Positions 43,793-57,600 of a DNA stretch of 64,000 nt are shown one piece after another; within the stretch, counting starts at the first letter, position 1, and each line of letters opens with the position of its first letter. The notes under the pieces are model-generated. The model was not told the origin of the DNA. It searched no databases and saw only the letters and a program-made list of their open reading frames with translations. Origin of the DNA: Pyxicephalus adspersus (taxonomy: Eukaryota > Chordata > Amphibia > Anura > Pyxicephalidae); assembly GCF_032062135.1 (NCBI RefSeq), contig NC_092859.1, positions 127,083,437 through 127,147,436 of the forward strand, read 5' to 3'. The translations under genes were made by a program, and so were the position numbers.

Positions 43793-44042
43793 TAAAATGA
43801 TCTTTTGCTTTTGTGTCTCTGGTTTATACTACATACACGCACATTTCTATATTCAGTAGTTGTTATTTAGCCCTGAGGGAATTGTCTGGTCCATGTATTG
43901 CCCTCAAAGGGCAAAATATCTGTTCACAGTGATCAAGTGATCTGAGGTATGTTTGTAGGAATGGCACTTTACTATTAACATTGCATCTTCATGTCCTGTT
44001 AGGAACAGATCTCCTTATGATGATGACAAAACGCAGCATCCT

Positions 44043-44162
44043 TCATTTTAGGTCTCGCTCATACATGTATATATGGCTTCCTATTCGACCATCCGGCACA
44101 TGAGTATGGAATACAGAGGCCTTCCTTACATAACTGTTTGTAGTCAGAAATGTACTTATTTC
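44043..44162 (-). CDS. PIGB: PIGB exon 12 (terminal)
   Basis: [19 protein letters not shown], then [18 protein letters not shown] and TGA. Matches the human C-terminal stretch with [12 protein letters not shown]. Acceptor GTACACAG after an 11-T tract; phase 0. Confidence 0.9.
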   Translation of the reverse strand, partial: EISTFLTTNSYVRKASVFHTHVPDGRIGSHIYMYERDLK

Positions 44163-47100
44163 CTGTGTACAAAAAAAAAAAAGGTTGATTAGTATTTAGT
44201 GGCTCAGACAGATTATGGATAAACAGTGTTTATCTGCTCAGAAGTAGATTTGTACTGGACCACAAATGTTCCCACATCAACTAATAGGAGCTCTAATATT
44301 ACAGGACTGGACATCACTATGTTAACACAAGAGGAACAGAAAACATTGAATGAGGAGATTTGATGAGTAAAGACATGGATCCTAATTCTAATCTTCATTT
44401 TACACTCTGATGCTGATTAATGTTTTTGTCCTACATTGAATATTGAGGACCCGGTGGAGCTAAGAGTGCATTGGAGGAACAACTGATGCAATTTTATTAT
44501 AATTTTGTTAAAAAAAAAGCACCACTGACTTTTAAAACAGCAATGTACTGTATTTCCCCATGTATACGCACTTTGTTTCGAAAAATGTGGGGTCTAAGAT
44601 AGATGCGTCCTATACAATGGAAGATTATTTATTTACTTGCAATTCATGCTTTATCGTGCTTGTTTTTACAATATTTTTTTTATTGTGGTTATACAGCTAC
44701 GGATGCCTACGCAGCCCACTTACGCTATGAAGGTAATAAAGCCACGGCTCTCAAAAGATTTTCATACAGTGCTAAATTCAAGTTAAAAATGATCCAAGTT
44801 TGCAAAAGTGAATGGAAAATGTGCTGCTGAACGTAAATTTGGTCCTCCTATAATTGAGAAAACAATCAGAGACTGGCTACGGGAAGAAGAAGAAGGCCAT
44901 GGGAGGCAAGTCAGCAAAATGGCCTGATTTGGAGAGGGAATTAAAGATATGGGTTGAAGAGCAAAGGGCAATCGGAATTCCTGTGTCTACAAAGATGGTT
45001 GAGCATTTGGCAAGAAGAATTGCTGGTAAAAAATGAAAAACTGAATTCAAAGGAGGACACTATTGGTGCTTCAGGTACATGAAACGACATGGACTAAGCA
45101 TGCGTACACGCAGCAGACTTGCCCAAAAGATGCCTGAAAGCTATCAGCAGAAGGTCTTTGAATTTCATCAGTTTGTCATTCAATGTCGGAAAACACATCA
45201 CTTTAAGTTGGGACAGATTGCAAATTTGGACGAAGTCCCCCTTTAATTTGATGTACAAAGTAACAGAACTGTTGATAGGAAGGGGTGAAGACTAACTGTG
45301 AAGACATGAAAAGAGCCATTATACAGTTGTTCTAGCTTGTTGTGCCGACGGAACCAAGCTGCCTCCTATGCTAAATTTCAAACGCAAAACAATGCCAAAA
45401 GAAGACATTCCTCGAGGAGTGATTGTCCATGTTCATGACAAAGGTTGGATGGATCAGGATGGGATGAAGATCTGGTTTGAGAAAGTTTGGAGCAGAGACC
45501 GGGTGAACTCTTTTGCAAACCTGCCCTATGGGTGCTTGATCAGTTCAGGGTACACATAAAATAAAACAAAGACGATTGCTGCAGAGAAGAAAACAAAACT
45601 TGCAGTCATACCTGGAGGCTTGACATCCAAGCTCCAACCACTTGATGTCAGCATTAACAAACCCTTCTAAGCTGCTATGAGAGAAGAATGGACCCAATGG
45701 TTGAAGGCTTCTGGGGACAAATTGACACCAGCAGGAAGAGTAAGGAAACCAACAATGGAAGTTTGTACTTGGGTGAAAAGATCCTGGGATAGTGTGAAGA
45801 TTGAGATCGTTGTCAAGTCATTTAAGAAGTGTGGCATTTCAAACGCCATAGATGGAACTGAGGATGAGGCAATATATGAAGACAGTGATTTGTCATCAGA
45901 CACATCAGCCAAAGAACCATCATATTTTTGAGAGTTTTGACAGTGATGAGGGATTGTAATGGATTCTATGATGAATAAAGTTCAATAACATTATGTAATA
46001 AAATAATTTTTTTCCAAATTTCGGGTCCCAAAATCAAGGTGTGTCCTATACATGGGAGAATCGTATACATGGGGAAATATGGTACTTTAAAAATGCACTG
46101 TTTGCCGCATCAGCTTTAGGCCTTAACAGAGCTGAATGTCAAAAAGCTGGGTGCCACATTGAATTCTTGCTTAATGGAGGTAAACCTAACCACGTGACCT
46201 GTCAAAGCACCTGTCCAATTATAGAGCTCTCAAATCCATGTTCCTTCACAGCCTGCACTTCTGCTCAATCTTTACAAATAAAATGAAAGCGTTGGTCATA
46301 GCACAAGGATGATGCATTGTCTTTTCTCCATTATAAATATTTTCTTAAAATTTTCTGCATTCGTAGATTTTTTTTCACATTCATTTAGTAAAAAAGTGTA
46401 ACTGCACTCCTAATGGAATTACACTTATTGTTGCTCTAATACCCCCCCCCCCCCCCCTTAAGTTTATTATCCATCTTTACTCCACTGAGATCGTGGCTGT
46501 GCAACCTCACAGCAACCCCTAGATTTTTCTTTCAATTCTTAACAATTGGGTGTCACTCCTGCTGCTCACAAGTACCAGGAAAGTGAAGAATTTGTGCAGC
46601 CTCACAGCTAAGATAAGCTGTACAAGACTAGAGAATAGACAATGATGGGACAACATAGGTGATCCAGCAAAACTAGAATTTATTTCCTAAAAATCACTTG
46701 CTATTAGTTGGAAATGTTGTTATCCTGGACCAGATCCAATCCAGGTTTGCCATTAAGTATATGACAATAAAGGGGGAGTGGGGATAAATGTAAGTGTGCC
46801 AATCTTACCCCACACATTAACACTTGCACAAAGGTAATGTGTTTTGCTATTACAGCCAACCATTTGTAATCAATAAATCTTACTATACTCACCTTTTCTA
46901 GAGCACTGAACATTACCAAATGTGTCGGTAGTCTGGAGGTATCATAAAATTCTGCCTTAAGCCAAGCTATGGGGCTCACATAGAAAAGTTCAGCCTCATC
47001 CACATACGTGTCAGGGTCTCCAATATTTGGGGGACACTCCAGAAAATTCATCTTTAGAGGGCAGTGTACATGACTAGAAAGAAAAAAAGATAGAACAGGC

Positions 47101-48578
47101 TGAAATAGAATTTACATACCTATCTTCAATGAGAAAATGTTGTAAAGGTCGGACCCTCTTACCAGGCATATAAAATAGTACATTAGGAGTCATTATATTG
47201 ACTGTTTAGCAGTGTGGGATTTGTGTTGTGACCAAATACCCAAGTAAAAACTAGTAAAATGAATTTTCATTTACATGACCAATCAGATGCCGGAGAATTT
47301 AGAAAATAGCAATTTATCTTTGCCTTTCCTGTGATAACTGCCTGAGCTAATAATATAATGCATGTCAGGTAATTGACAGGGCAGAAATAGCCAAACCTGA
47401 CTTTTCAACCCCATAGATTGGGCAAGGCTTATTAAAAAAAAAAGGTGGAGATATAACTGCTTTTAAAGGAAAGCATTCCTGGAAAATATTTTCATAGCAA
47501 ACTTTCAGTACTTCTCACTGCCACAAGACGTCCTCAATCCAATGATCAACAGCAGTCAACCCAGATCTGAGCTCACAGTGTCCTGGACTCCGGCTAGCCT
47601 GGGACTGGCTTGTGAATGAAGCAGCTGCACAGTAATAAGCACATATCCCTATCATGAACTGGTAGGCTTCTGCTTGCCTCTCACACTCCATCACTGCTAT
47701 ACAAAGACTGCAAGAGGCAGATACCAGGCCTAATCAAGGTACTTAGACTGCTTGTATTTAAAACCACAATTAATGAGGTGTTAATGATTGTAAAGCTGTG
47801 TTCATTTGTTTCTTTTCTATATGCTTGGAGTTTAGCTTTAGAGCACATTTGACATGGATGACTGCAAGTGGAAACCACTACTGAAGTGGAGAAAATGCTA
47901 GTAGCATGGATACTTTCTGATTCACAAACAGAGTGAGCTCACAGGTCAGGAAAGTCTGACATCTTTTTCTGCATGTCTGTTCCGGGTCAGTCACTATGAC
48001 TGGAACCAGTTAAAAATCATTTTAGAAAAGAAACGGTCAGCAATGGCAGGATGCTTTCAAGTCTGAATAGTTAGGTTCTTGTATAAGCTCAGCGAATACT
48101 GGTTCTCTTTAAACACTGTCACCTACCTGTAGTGGGGAATGGAATGGCAGGGCATCAGAACCAGGAGGGAGGAATTCTCCTTGTTACACAGCTGCTGGAT
48201 GTTAGACATTATATCCAGAGCTCCTCTCTGATGTACTAAGCCAGTGTAAAGGGCAGGAAGAAGGTTTGATATCACCAAAAGACCAACAAATGTCTTCTTC
48301 CAACGTTTAAAATGAGAAAAGGAGAATCCTGTTTTAAAAAAATAAACACATTTAAAAGTTTGTAAAACTTACATATTTATTTATGAATGTGCCACTAGCA
48401 ATGACAAATTGTTTACTCCTCTGCTCAGACTAAATTATACCCATACATATATGTCTATAGGAATATAAATACAAATATATGTGATATATGAGTAAGTCGT
48501 CTGGTTGTTGAGTCTATACGTATTACATACAAGTGGCCAGCTATAAGTTGTGTTCACTCCCAGTGTCCAGGTTCTGGA

Positions 48579-48615
<37 letters not shown>

Positions 48616-51600
48616 AAACAGGATTTATATAGCGCCAACATATTATACGCAGCGCTGTACAATAAATAGGGATTGCAAATGACAGACTAATACAGACAGT
48701 GACACAGGAGGAGAGGACCCTGCCGCGAAGAGCATACAATCTAGTAGGTGAGGGAATTTCACACACAATAGGATGGGAGATATGTAGTGGTGGGAAGTAG
48801 TGGTGACAGAAGAAGCCGGGTAGGCAAGTTTGAAAAAATGAGTTTTGAGCGCTCTTTTAAATGAGCAGAAAGTAGGAGCAAGCCGAATAGGACGAGGAAG
48901 ACCATTCCAGAGAGTTGGAGCAGCTCTAGACTTTTGTAGCTGTTTGGTGTGGTTGTTGAGCCAGGGTCGGGGGTTGGTAGGGCGGGGATAGCGGAAGGTG
49001 GCAGGAGCAACACTATCCAAAGCCAGGGAAAAAGAGTGGTTTAACATGGTGGCAGCTTTGTCTGGGGAGGTGATTTTGGAGAGGTAGGGGGTTAGGGACG
49101 CAAGGCAGTTTGAGAAAAGGTTGTAGTCAAGGTTACGGATATCTCTCTGCCATTGACCAAGTCTGGGATGTGGCAAGGGAGGGCAAGGGTTTGATAGGTT
49201 GAAAGTGATAAGGTTATGATCAGAGAGGGGGAATGGTGAGTTGTCAAGGAGGTTGAGTTTAGAAAATACCAGGTCTAAAGTGTGTCCGGCTATGTGTGTG
49301 GGGCCATTGATGTGCTGTGTGAGTCCAAATGAGGAGGTAATGGAGGGCAGTTTGGCTGAGGAGGGAAGGTTGGGCTCATCCATTGCAACATTAAAATCAC
49401 CAAGAATTAGGGTGGGCATAGTTGTGAAAGCACTGTGATGTCCTTAAGTGAACCCGTCACAAACCCTACAGGATATAATTACATTTCTGATATGTCACAT
49501 TATACAGCTACAGTGTAATATTTCAGAAATCCTTGTGCTTCAGGAAGTGACTATACCCAGGCAGATATGATGTCAGCCAGCTCTAAGCATTTTCTACACC
49601 CCCAGTAAATCACAAGCTAGGAGGCTGCAAATGGACTGAATTGTGTCACCCAGCCACTGCACATGAACCTGGATTTAAATGATCACATTGCAATTATTGT
49701 TATATCTTTAATATATGCTCTGATACAAATGCATAGCTTTTGCACACTACCATATGTATTCTTTGAGAATCTGTACAGTGGCATTACAAAACTTCAAGTA
49801 CATATAGCCAGGTTATAGACATTCAAATAGTTAAAGCTTAACTCCAATCAAACTCTTTTTATATAAGTGAAAATACCATTCTCCTGGTTTACCTAATTCA
49901 ATCACTGCTTCCAACAGTAATGTAGTGGGTTTAATTATCAATAAATCAATTTGTTCTGGGCCACGGCTTTAGTTTAAAGCTCGTCACTGCTCTCTCCCCT
50001 TTTTTGTCAAGCAGTTTTTGTTGCTGGAAATGATCTTTCATGATAATTTCCAGCGACAAGTGACAGGTTGTAATCCGTTGTTCATGGATCCCACAGGACG
50101 GATCTATGAATGACGTGGGGTGACAGCTGTACACATATCAGTTTCTTGCCAAAGGTGAGCCCGACCGTTCATTCCCGAGTGAGAATCATCTTCCCATTGT
50201 GCACTGACATCATCATAACTGCAGCTTAGAGTAAGTGGATCTGGGCTGTGGTTGGCAGCTATGTGAGTGAATAAAAAGGAGAAAAGAACATTCCTTTAAC
50301 CTACCATATGTAAGCGGAGCTCAGATCCCTCCCACCAGCAGCCACATATCCCCAGATTAGCCAGAACAATGAAATGTAGAAATTTTACAAGCGGTGCAGA
50401 GGCGAATGGGAAGAAGATGCTACCAGGAAAAATATATTGTCATCCTGGAGTTCAGATTTAAATCTTGCTAAAGAGCTTTTAAATGAAGTGTTTTTGTTAT
50501 CATCCTCTTACCACAAAAGATCATGCAGAGCGGCAACACTGGATAGATAAACCGAAATTCTTTATGGCTTAAAAAGCTAAAAAGGTAAAAAAAATTATGT
50601 TAACTTAATATTAAAATCTACCATTATTGTAACCCAATATCAGGAGATCATTTTCCTCTGTGGTATAATCACACAATCAGAATATGGAGATCATGGCATG
50701 GTAACCGGTGTGATTTGTACATAGGGCCTGATTTATTAACACTCTCCAAGGTTGGAGAGGATACACTTTCCTCAGTGAAGCTGGGTGATCTAGCAAACCT
50801 GGAATGGATCCGGTCCAGGATTGAAAACACTTGCTAGTGAATAACAAAGGACCTTAAAGTATTTCATTCCAGGTTTGCTGGATCACCCAGCTTCACTGAT
50901 GAAAGTGTATCCTCTCTAGCCTTGGAGAGCGTTAATAAATCAGGCCCATTGTGTGTGTATTCTACACTCATAGATTTCATGTAACCTTTGGAGATGGAAA
51001 ACAGTATAGAAGCTTAAATGTAAAAAAATATCTAGTAACTTGGGCAATCTTTGTATTACTCATAGTTACTTTTCAAATAGATTATGTATCAAGCTTAGAT
51101 TTCAGGTAAAAGCACAGAAAAATCAAGTTGTGAATGCTTACTTGTAGCTTTTTGTGGCACAATGGTGATGTGCCATTGAACTTGCTAAGAAATTTGACCA
51201 CTCCGGGAAGAGTCAGTTTGCCAACATTCACCCCTGCCCTCCACTCCTGTAACATTATAGCTCTTTTTGGGAGGTTCCAGTTACTGTCTGGGCTTGCCCT
51301 GTTCCTCTGTCCCTCTCCTCACCTTCATAACCCTTTATGTAGCTGCAGTATGAATATACTATAGTGTGTCCCTTGAGTGCCAGATCTCAGTCTGCTGGGG
51401 CTGCTGGCATCACATTCAAGATGACAACACCCAGCAGCAGTCTTCAGGCTTTGAAGTCTACACAAAGGAGGCTTTTACAAGCAAATACAGTAGAACCTGT
51501 TATGCGTAACTCAGATAACCGCCACCCAACAGCTACGCTTTCTTGATTGCTCCTCCAGCCCCAGCAGAGCTGTGGCATGTGTTCTGCATCCAGCGCTCTG

Positions 51601-54600
51601 CTGATCGGCTGAGAAAAAGGGAAACCCAGATGACGCTTGAGCCGTCATCAGGGTTTCCCTTTTCTCAGCCATTCAGCACTATACTTGAATGGGGATATTT
51701 GTCTCATTTAAATTACATAAAATGCACATAAGAGTGTTGTAAAGAAAATAATGACATCTAGAAAATCTAAAAATTTATAAAGCAGTAAGTATCACAATTC
51801 ATTACAGCCGAATCAATAACTGTAATGTAAAATACATGCACCACAAAATTTACCTATGGTGAATGTTTAGTAAATGTCACATTCACTGCTTTATAAATAT
51901 TCACCGCAGTGCCTTGCTTACCTGTATATTAGCAAAGTCCAAGCTATGGCTACTAAAAGCACTCTGTATCTTCTTGGTGCCACCACAGTGCCATGTACAA
52001 AGAATGGTAAGTGTGTGCCAATGATGACTGGAAATCCTTGGCTGATGTACCAGTGCCAGGGATGAGAGCCATAGAAAGATCCGATATTTTGTAGAACATT
52101 AAACTTTAGAAAATTCCATTGAACAAATGTCCACTAGAAAAAAAACGTCAGATGTTTTGAACAGGAATACTAAAAGCACAATTAAAACTTAAATATAATA
52201 AAGATTAAACTACCTTCAACCTGCAACTGAACATTTTAAAGATCTTTTTCAAATGACCCCTAAAACTATTAGTTTTGGCTGCTATTCTTAACCCCAGCAC
52301 TGTCCACGGCAGTAAATTATTTACACCACTAGATGTCCTCAGTTTTCTGAATTAAATGATGTTTAGTGTCATTCAGTAAAACTAAGAACATTCTGCCCAC
52401 TGCAGTAATTTATTTCCACTATTAGATGTCCTCTGTTTTCTGAATTAAATTTTGTCCAGTGTCATTCATTGTGTGTGCAGAGCATCATGGACCCTCCCTT
52501 GAGGAGCGTTTCCCCTGATGCCTTGTACTTCCAGTGTAATGATGCACAGAGAGGCCACAGCATCATCAAATTAGTGTTCTCTGCCATTGGGTAGAGAAAA
52601 AGGATAAGTATAAAAACATACAGAAGAAGTGCCTTCAGCGAAATGTGGGGAAACACTGGAAGCCAGGGGCTGGGCATTGATATTTCAAATGCAAACTGTA
52701 AATGCACTTGATTTGTACAATACCTGATAACTCTCAAGGCTGCAAACAGACAATGCAAAAGTCAAGGAAAATTTGTTGGAACAATATTAGATTATCCCTA
52801 ATGATCACATATAAAGAGTTCATAGTATTATCACATGTAACACTGATGTTGTATTAGTAACATTTACGTATTATTAGGTTTTGCTGATCATCTTCAGGTT
52901 CTATTCCAGTAACAGAAACGTGGTGGAAATAAATGATTTACAGTATATTGGTTTAGCTGCCTTCTCACAGTTTGGGTCACATGATGCAGCATAGAAACTT
53001 CTACATAAAAAAAAGACAATGAAAGGTAAAAAGTGTTTTCCTGCACCACTCATCCCTGCAGCCCTTGGAACATACTAATCTAATATGGGTGCATGGATTT
53101 CTTGTAGGCAGAATTACTCAGTGTTCTCCCCAGAGCCTTTTAGTTGGGTCACAATACAGGGGCTGAAACCCACCTATAATTTCTTCCCACAAGGTTAAAA
53201 AAAATCTGAATTGAACACTGACTACTGATTATTATCATTACTAAACAGGATTTATATAGCGCCAACATATTACGCAGTGCTGTACATTAAATAGGGATTG
53301 CAAATGACAGACTAATACAGACAGTGATACAGGAGGAGAGAACCCTGCCTCGAAGAGCTTACAATCTAATGGGGACTGATAACAAAAGTACTGCCTATGC
53401 AATGGATATGACAACAGAAGACAGGATGTGTTGTGAGGGCCATCAGGAGGTGCCAATGAGGGGATCAGAAATGACAATCCGGAAGTATCAGTTTTCAAGT
53501 TGGCTAAGCTAAGCAAGTATCATGATGATGCATGTACATACAGTGTATATATAAATTGTATATTAATAAAATTTATAATAAGTAGTAAAAATACACACAC
53601 ACACTCACTTTACAGTCCTCCTATGTGTCTATAGTAAATGTGCTCACAATGCGACGTATACTATTGTATATGGTAAATGCACATTTATTGTGTGATAATA
53701 CAGTCGAATTATATATAAAATGTCATGAAATTGAACCTTAAGTGTCCACTGAAACATACCTTACCAAAAAATATCCTGTCAATTATCAGCGAGGTCCCAA
53801 AAGTAAAGAGTCTGCAAAATACACATGTAATTAATATTCAGACATGGTCAGTGAAAAGGTAATATAGTTAGTGAAATGTTCATGCATTTCTATCATAGAG
53901 GATCCCTGCAGAACAGTTTTACACATTTTTTGATTATGAACCAGAATTCCCCACTTTCATTCTTCAGTGATAAAAAATAATGAATAATATGTTGATCGTA
54001 CTTAATTTGGGATTCTGCTCTACACAGATTTAGGGGGAATGAAATTTAGGAGCTCGGTAGTAGCACCTTTAAAAAAGGAATGAGCTCCAATCTGTTCATT
54101 GCTCTTTTATAGATGAAGCTCTTATGGATGAACTGCCTTCACCAAAGGGCTTGAGGAGGCAGTGTGGCTTCCACACATATTTGTAAACGTATGTAACGAA
54201 AAACTCTGTTCTGAAACAGTGTATTTTTTTTTTTTTTTTGCAGGATAGTTGGTAAGTGTTGTCAGAAATATTTCTCTTGTTTTAAAACACTTACCTATAT
54301 TCCAAGTTATCCATGAGGACCTACAGTACTGTATATACATTGAAAATTAATCCATGGGATACAGCAAGGTGATCAACCAAAAACCACTGAAGCAGTAAAT
54401 ACTTAAAAAAGCCATCAATGACCTCTAGCTGCAGCCACTCTGGAAAAGTTAATTCTCAAGGTAGCAGCTTTAAAATTCACAGTTTTATTTTCTTTCTATA
54501 GCTCAGTTTCTCTGGGCAGCAGTGACTGGCATTCTTCCAGCCTTCCAACCTTTGATGTAACTTGAATGTTTCTTGAACTGTTTCTAATGAGAACTTTAGG

Positions 54601-57600
54601 GATGAACTGCTGCTCCACAGTGTCTAATTACAAAGGTCAAAAGATTTTTGATTGCTAATTTATTAGATGTAAATATTCAAATGTCCATTGCATGTTTAAA
54701 ACAGAGGTTTTATTTTATTTTGAAGCCCAAAGTCTATTAGCACAAAATATGGAACATAAGCCATATAGATAATTTAATGCTAATAGTGAACCCCTTATAA
54801 GACAAAAAACTTTATGTGCTCATCTAAAGTCAGAAGATGGATCTCAGTCAGTACAAGACATGCAGCATTACACAATATCTATTTTTTGAGTATTGCTACA
54901 GTCTATATAGTGTTTGGGGTTTCCTGCTTTAGGTAACATAGATTTTAAGATATCTAAATCTATCATAAATCTAGTAAATGAAAAGAATTACAGTATGTTG
55001 TTCACATGCAATGTAAGGACTCACCCGACAGGTAAACAGTGTTGTACCACCAAATCTAGTTTTTTTGTCTCTTTAAAGAAGTGATAGACGAGAAGGGGAA
55101 TCCAAAGAATGATAGCCGTTGGTCGGATCAGAAAAGCCAAAGCCACAAAAAGCAAATACTTTGTACTAGAAAAAAGAATACCAAGATTTAGAATGACAAT
55201 ACACAGCTAAACTAATGTAAGAAGTCAACCATCTAGCTTTTTATTTACCTGCTCTTTGTAGGGGAACCTTCTAGGGGGAAGGAATACAAAGCCAAAGTGC
55301 CAAGTACAGCTTCCATGGTGTTTGTGAGAGTTCTTGTGCAACAATACCACGTGAACCAGGAACACAGCTGGCAAAAGTACTGAAAAGAAGAAGAAGTGCA
55401 TAGTATTGAGGTGATACACAACACAAATATCACAGTGACTGATAATGCTATTGATCTATTAAAGCTCTCCAAAACCAGAGAAAAAAATGGAAAGAAAAAT
55501 GGGAGAACCTGGGTAAACCAGCAAACCTGGAATCGATTTCTTAAAATCATTTGCTGTGAAATCATTGGTGAAGGATATTCTGAACGGCCTAGGCTATAAC
55601 AGATTTGACAATTTGCTCTTTTTCTCTTTCCCATCCATATCGGAAATTTATAGATTGATAAGGGATTATTTTACCGAATCCCTGCTGTCAACGAATGTGA
55701 GCAGGAGCTACAGTTGGAAGATGCAGTTTCTATTGCGACCAGAGGCTACCAAGAAGTATGCAAAGTAATGATAAATAAAATATGGAGAGAGACACAATTT
55801 AGGCTACTTTATAGGGCATATCAAGTCTTTAGGGGTTCTGAAGGGTCGCGATCTGTGTCTGCACTTGATTTTACATGCCCTAAGTGTAAAGCCCCGTTGG
55901 CTACATTGGTTTATTGACTATGGTTATGCCCCTTGATTAAATGTTACTGGCAGAGAATTTTGCAGTATATCTGGAAAGTAATGGGATGTTTTCTCCTGGC
56001 TAACCTTAGCCTATGTTTGTTGGGATGCTGGGATGATCTATCAGAGGTTATTCAAGGCAAAGGTAGAAGGAGGTGGATCTCTATATGTTTATTGGCAGCA
56101 AGAAGATACTTAAGTGTTGGACCGACCCTCTGCCCCCTACACTAGAGACAAATAAAAGTGCGCTGACCACTGTTTTCTCTAAAGCAGCGATCGCCAACTG
56201 GTGGTCTATGGCTCTGGCCGCCGGGTGGAAGCACTGGCCAGAACCACAGACCACGTCCCCCGTGCAAATCCCTGGCTCAGGGAAGTGGGCTGGCTATGTT
56301 TCACGACACAACCATGGAAGAGAAGGCGAGTTATGGCGTTATGACGTAACTATGGGGAACTATGGCATAACTATCCGATTGACAACCGGCTTCCCACACA
56401 TGTGCGATCAGGAGCCAGTAATTTTAGTGGTCTGTGGGAACAAAAAGAATGGCGACCGCTGCTCTAAAGAAGCCTTGGATGCTGAAAGGAATGATGATAA
56501 ATGTGTTAGCAAATTCTTTGACAAATGGTACGCTTTTATACTGTATTCGTTTCCAGAATTGGAACAAAGAAAGATCTTTGAGCCCTTCTTACAATCGACA
56601 TGGTATATATTGAATGTAACTTCCTGACTGTTCTGTTGGTGATTTGCATAGTTTTTGATTGTACTATCCGCTGTTATACAGAATAAGATTATGGTTTGTG
56701 CTCTTTCCCCCCTCCCCTTTTTCCTTTATGTTTGATTTAGTTCAATTACCGTTTATGTTTGGTTATTTTGTATTGTATTGAAAAAAAAAAAGCCAATAAT
56801 TAGATTTTCAAAAAAAAAAAAAAATTTGCTATTATTTGGGAAATGTTTTCAGTCCTAAGGTTAGCTGGATCACCCAGGTTCTCCCATAAATGATATTCTC
56901 TAGTCCTGGAGAGCTTTGATAAATCAGGCCCATTGTATATCAAAACACACTGCAATAAAAAACAAGCTTACAATATAAAGGCTGGAATTAGACTGATTTT
57001 TATACATAATCTGATTCTTCTCACTCTTTGTTTTCTACAAATCAACCCTATCCATTATCTATACACTGAACAAAATGATCATTCATCCCCAATTCCATGC
57101 ATTAATCTTAAAGTGAACCTACCCTAAAATATATCTTTTCATGTCAGGTGCATGCGTGCCGTATATTGTATAAATATGTATTACTGTGTATGTATATATA
57201 TATAAATGCATATATGTATTACTGTGATACTATTTACATAGAAAGCCTTCATCTCCATTCTACCCAGAAGAACATTGGCATTTTTGTGAAAATGTCACCC
57301 TAAGTCACCCTTTATTTCTGGAAGATGTCTTTCTGCCATTGCTGTAATAGGCCATAGAGGAGGCTTGGTTCTGTAGGAGACACAGGGCCTGATTTATTAA
57401 AGCTCTCCAAGGCACTTTCTTCAGTGAAGCTTGGTGATCCAGCATCCCTCGAATAGATCTGGTCCAGGATTGAAACATTTGCTAACAAATGTACAGCAAA
57501 TACTGTATAGTAATAATAATAAGCTCTTCTCACTTTGTGTTATATCTACAGTAAAGATTACAGTAATTGCACATGGGTGGCATTTCATCCATTTTCCACT

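Larger units (their letters stand above)
42990..43795 (+). other. CCPG1: CCPG1 3' UTR (probable)
   Basis: Follows the CCPG1 stop up to the AATAAA at 43773-43778. No repeat recognised. The cluster of A-runs near 43735-43780 precedes the opposed PIGB signal. Confidence 0.5.
55451..56931. mobile_element. GGGCCTGATTTATTAA-family MITE split by a LINE
   Basis: The left part 55451-55555 (ATTAAAGCTCTCC ... CAGCAAACCTGGAATCGATT) and right part 56824-56931 (GTTAGCTGGATCACCCAGGT ... TTTGATAAATCAGGCCC) are the two halves of one MITE, related to 50717-50952. A LINE lies between them at 55556-56823. Confidence 0.75.

Noticed and set aside
48643..49419. A 258-codon open frame on the minus strand as a host gene
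   Set aside because: GDFN and WNGLP motifs and the family 3' tail show it is an internally deleted LINE.
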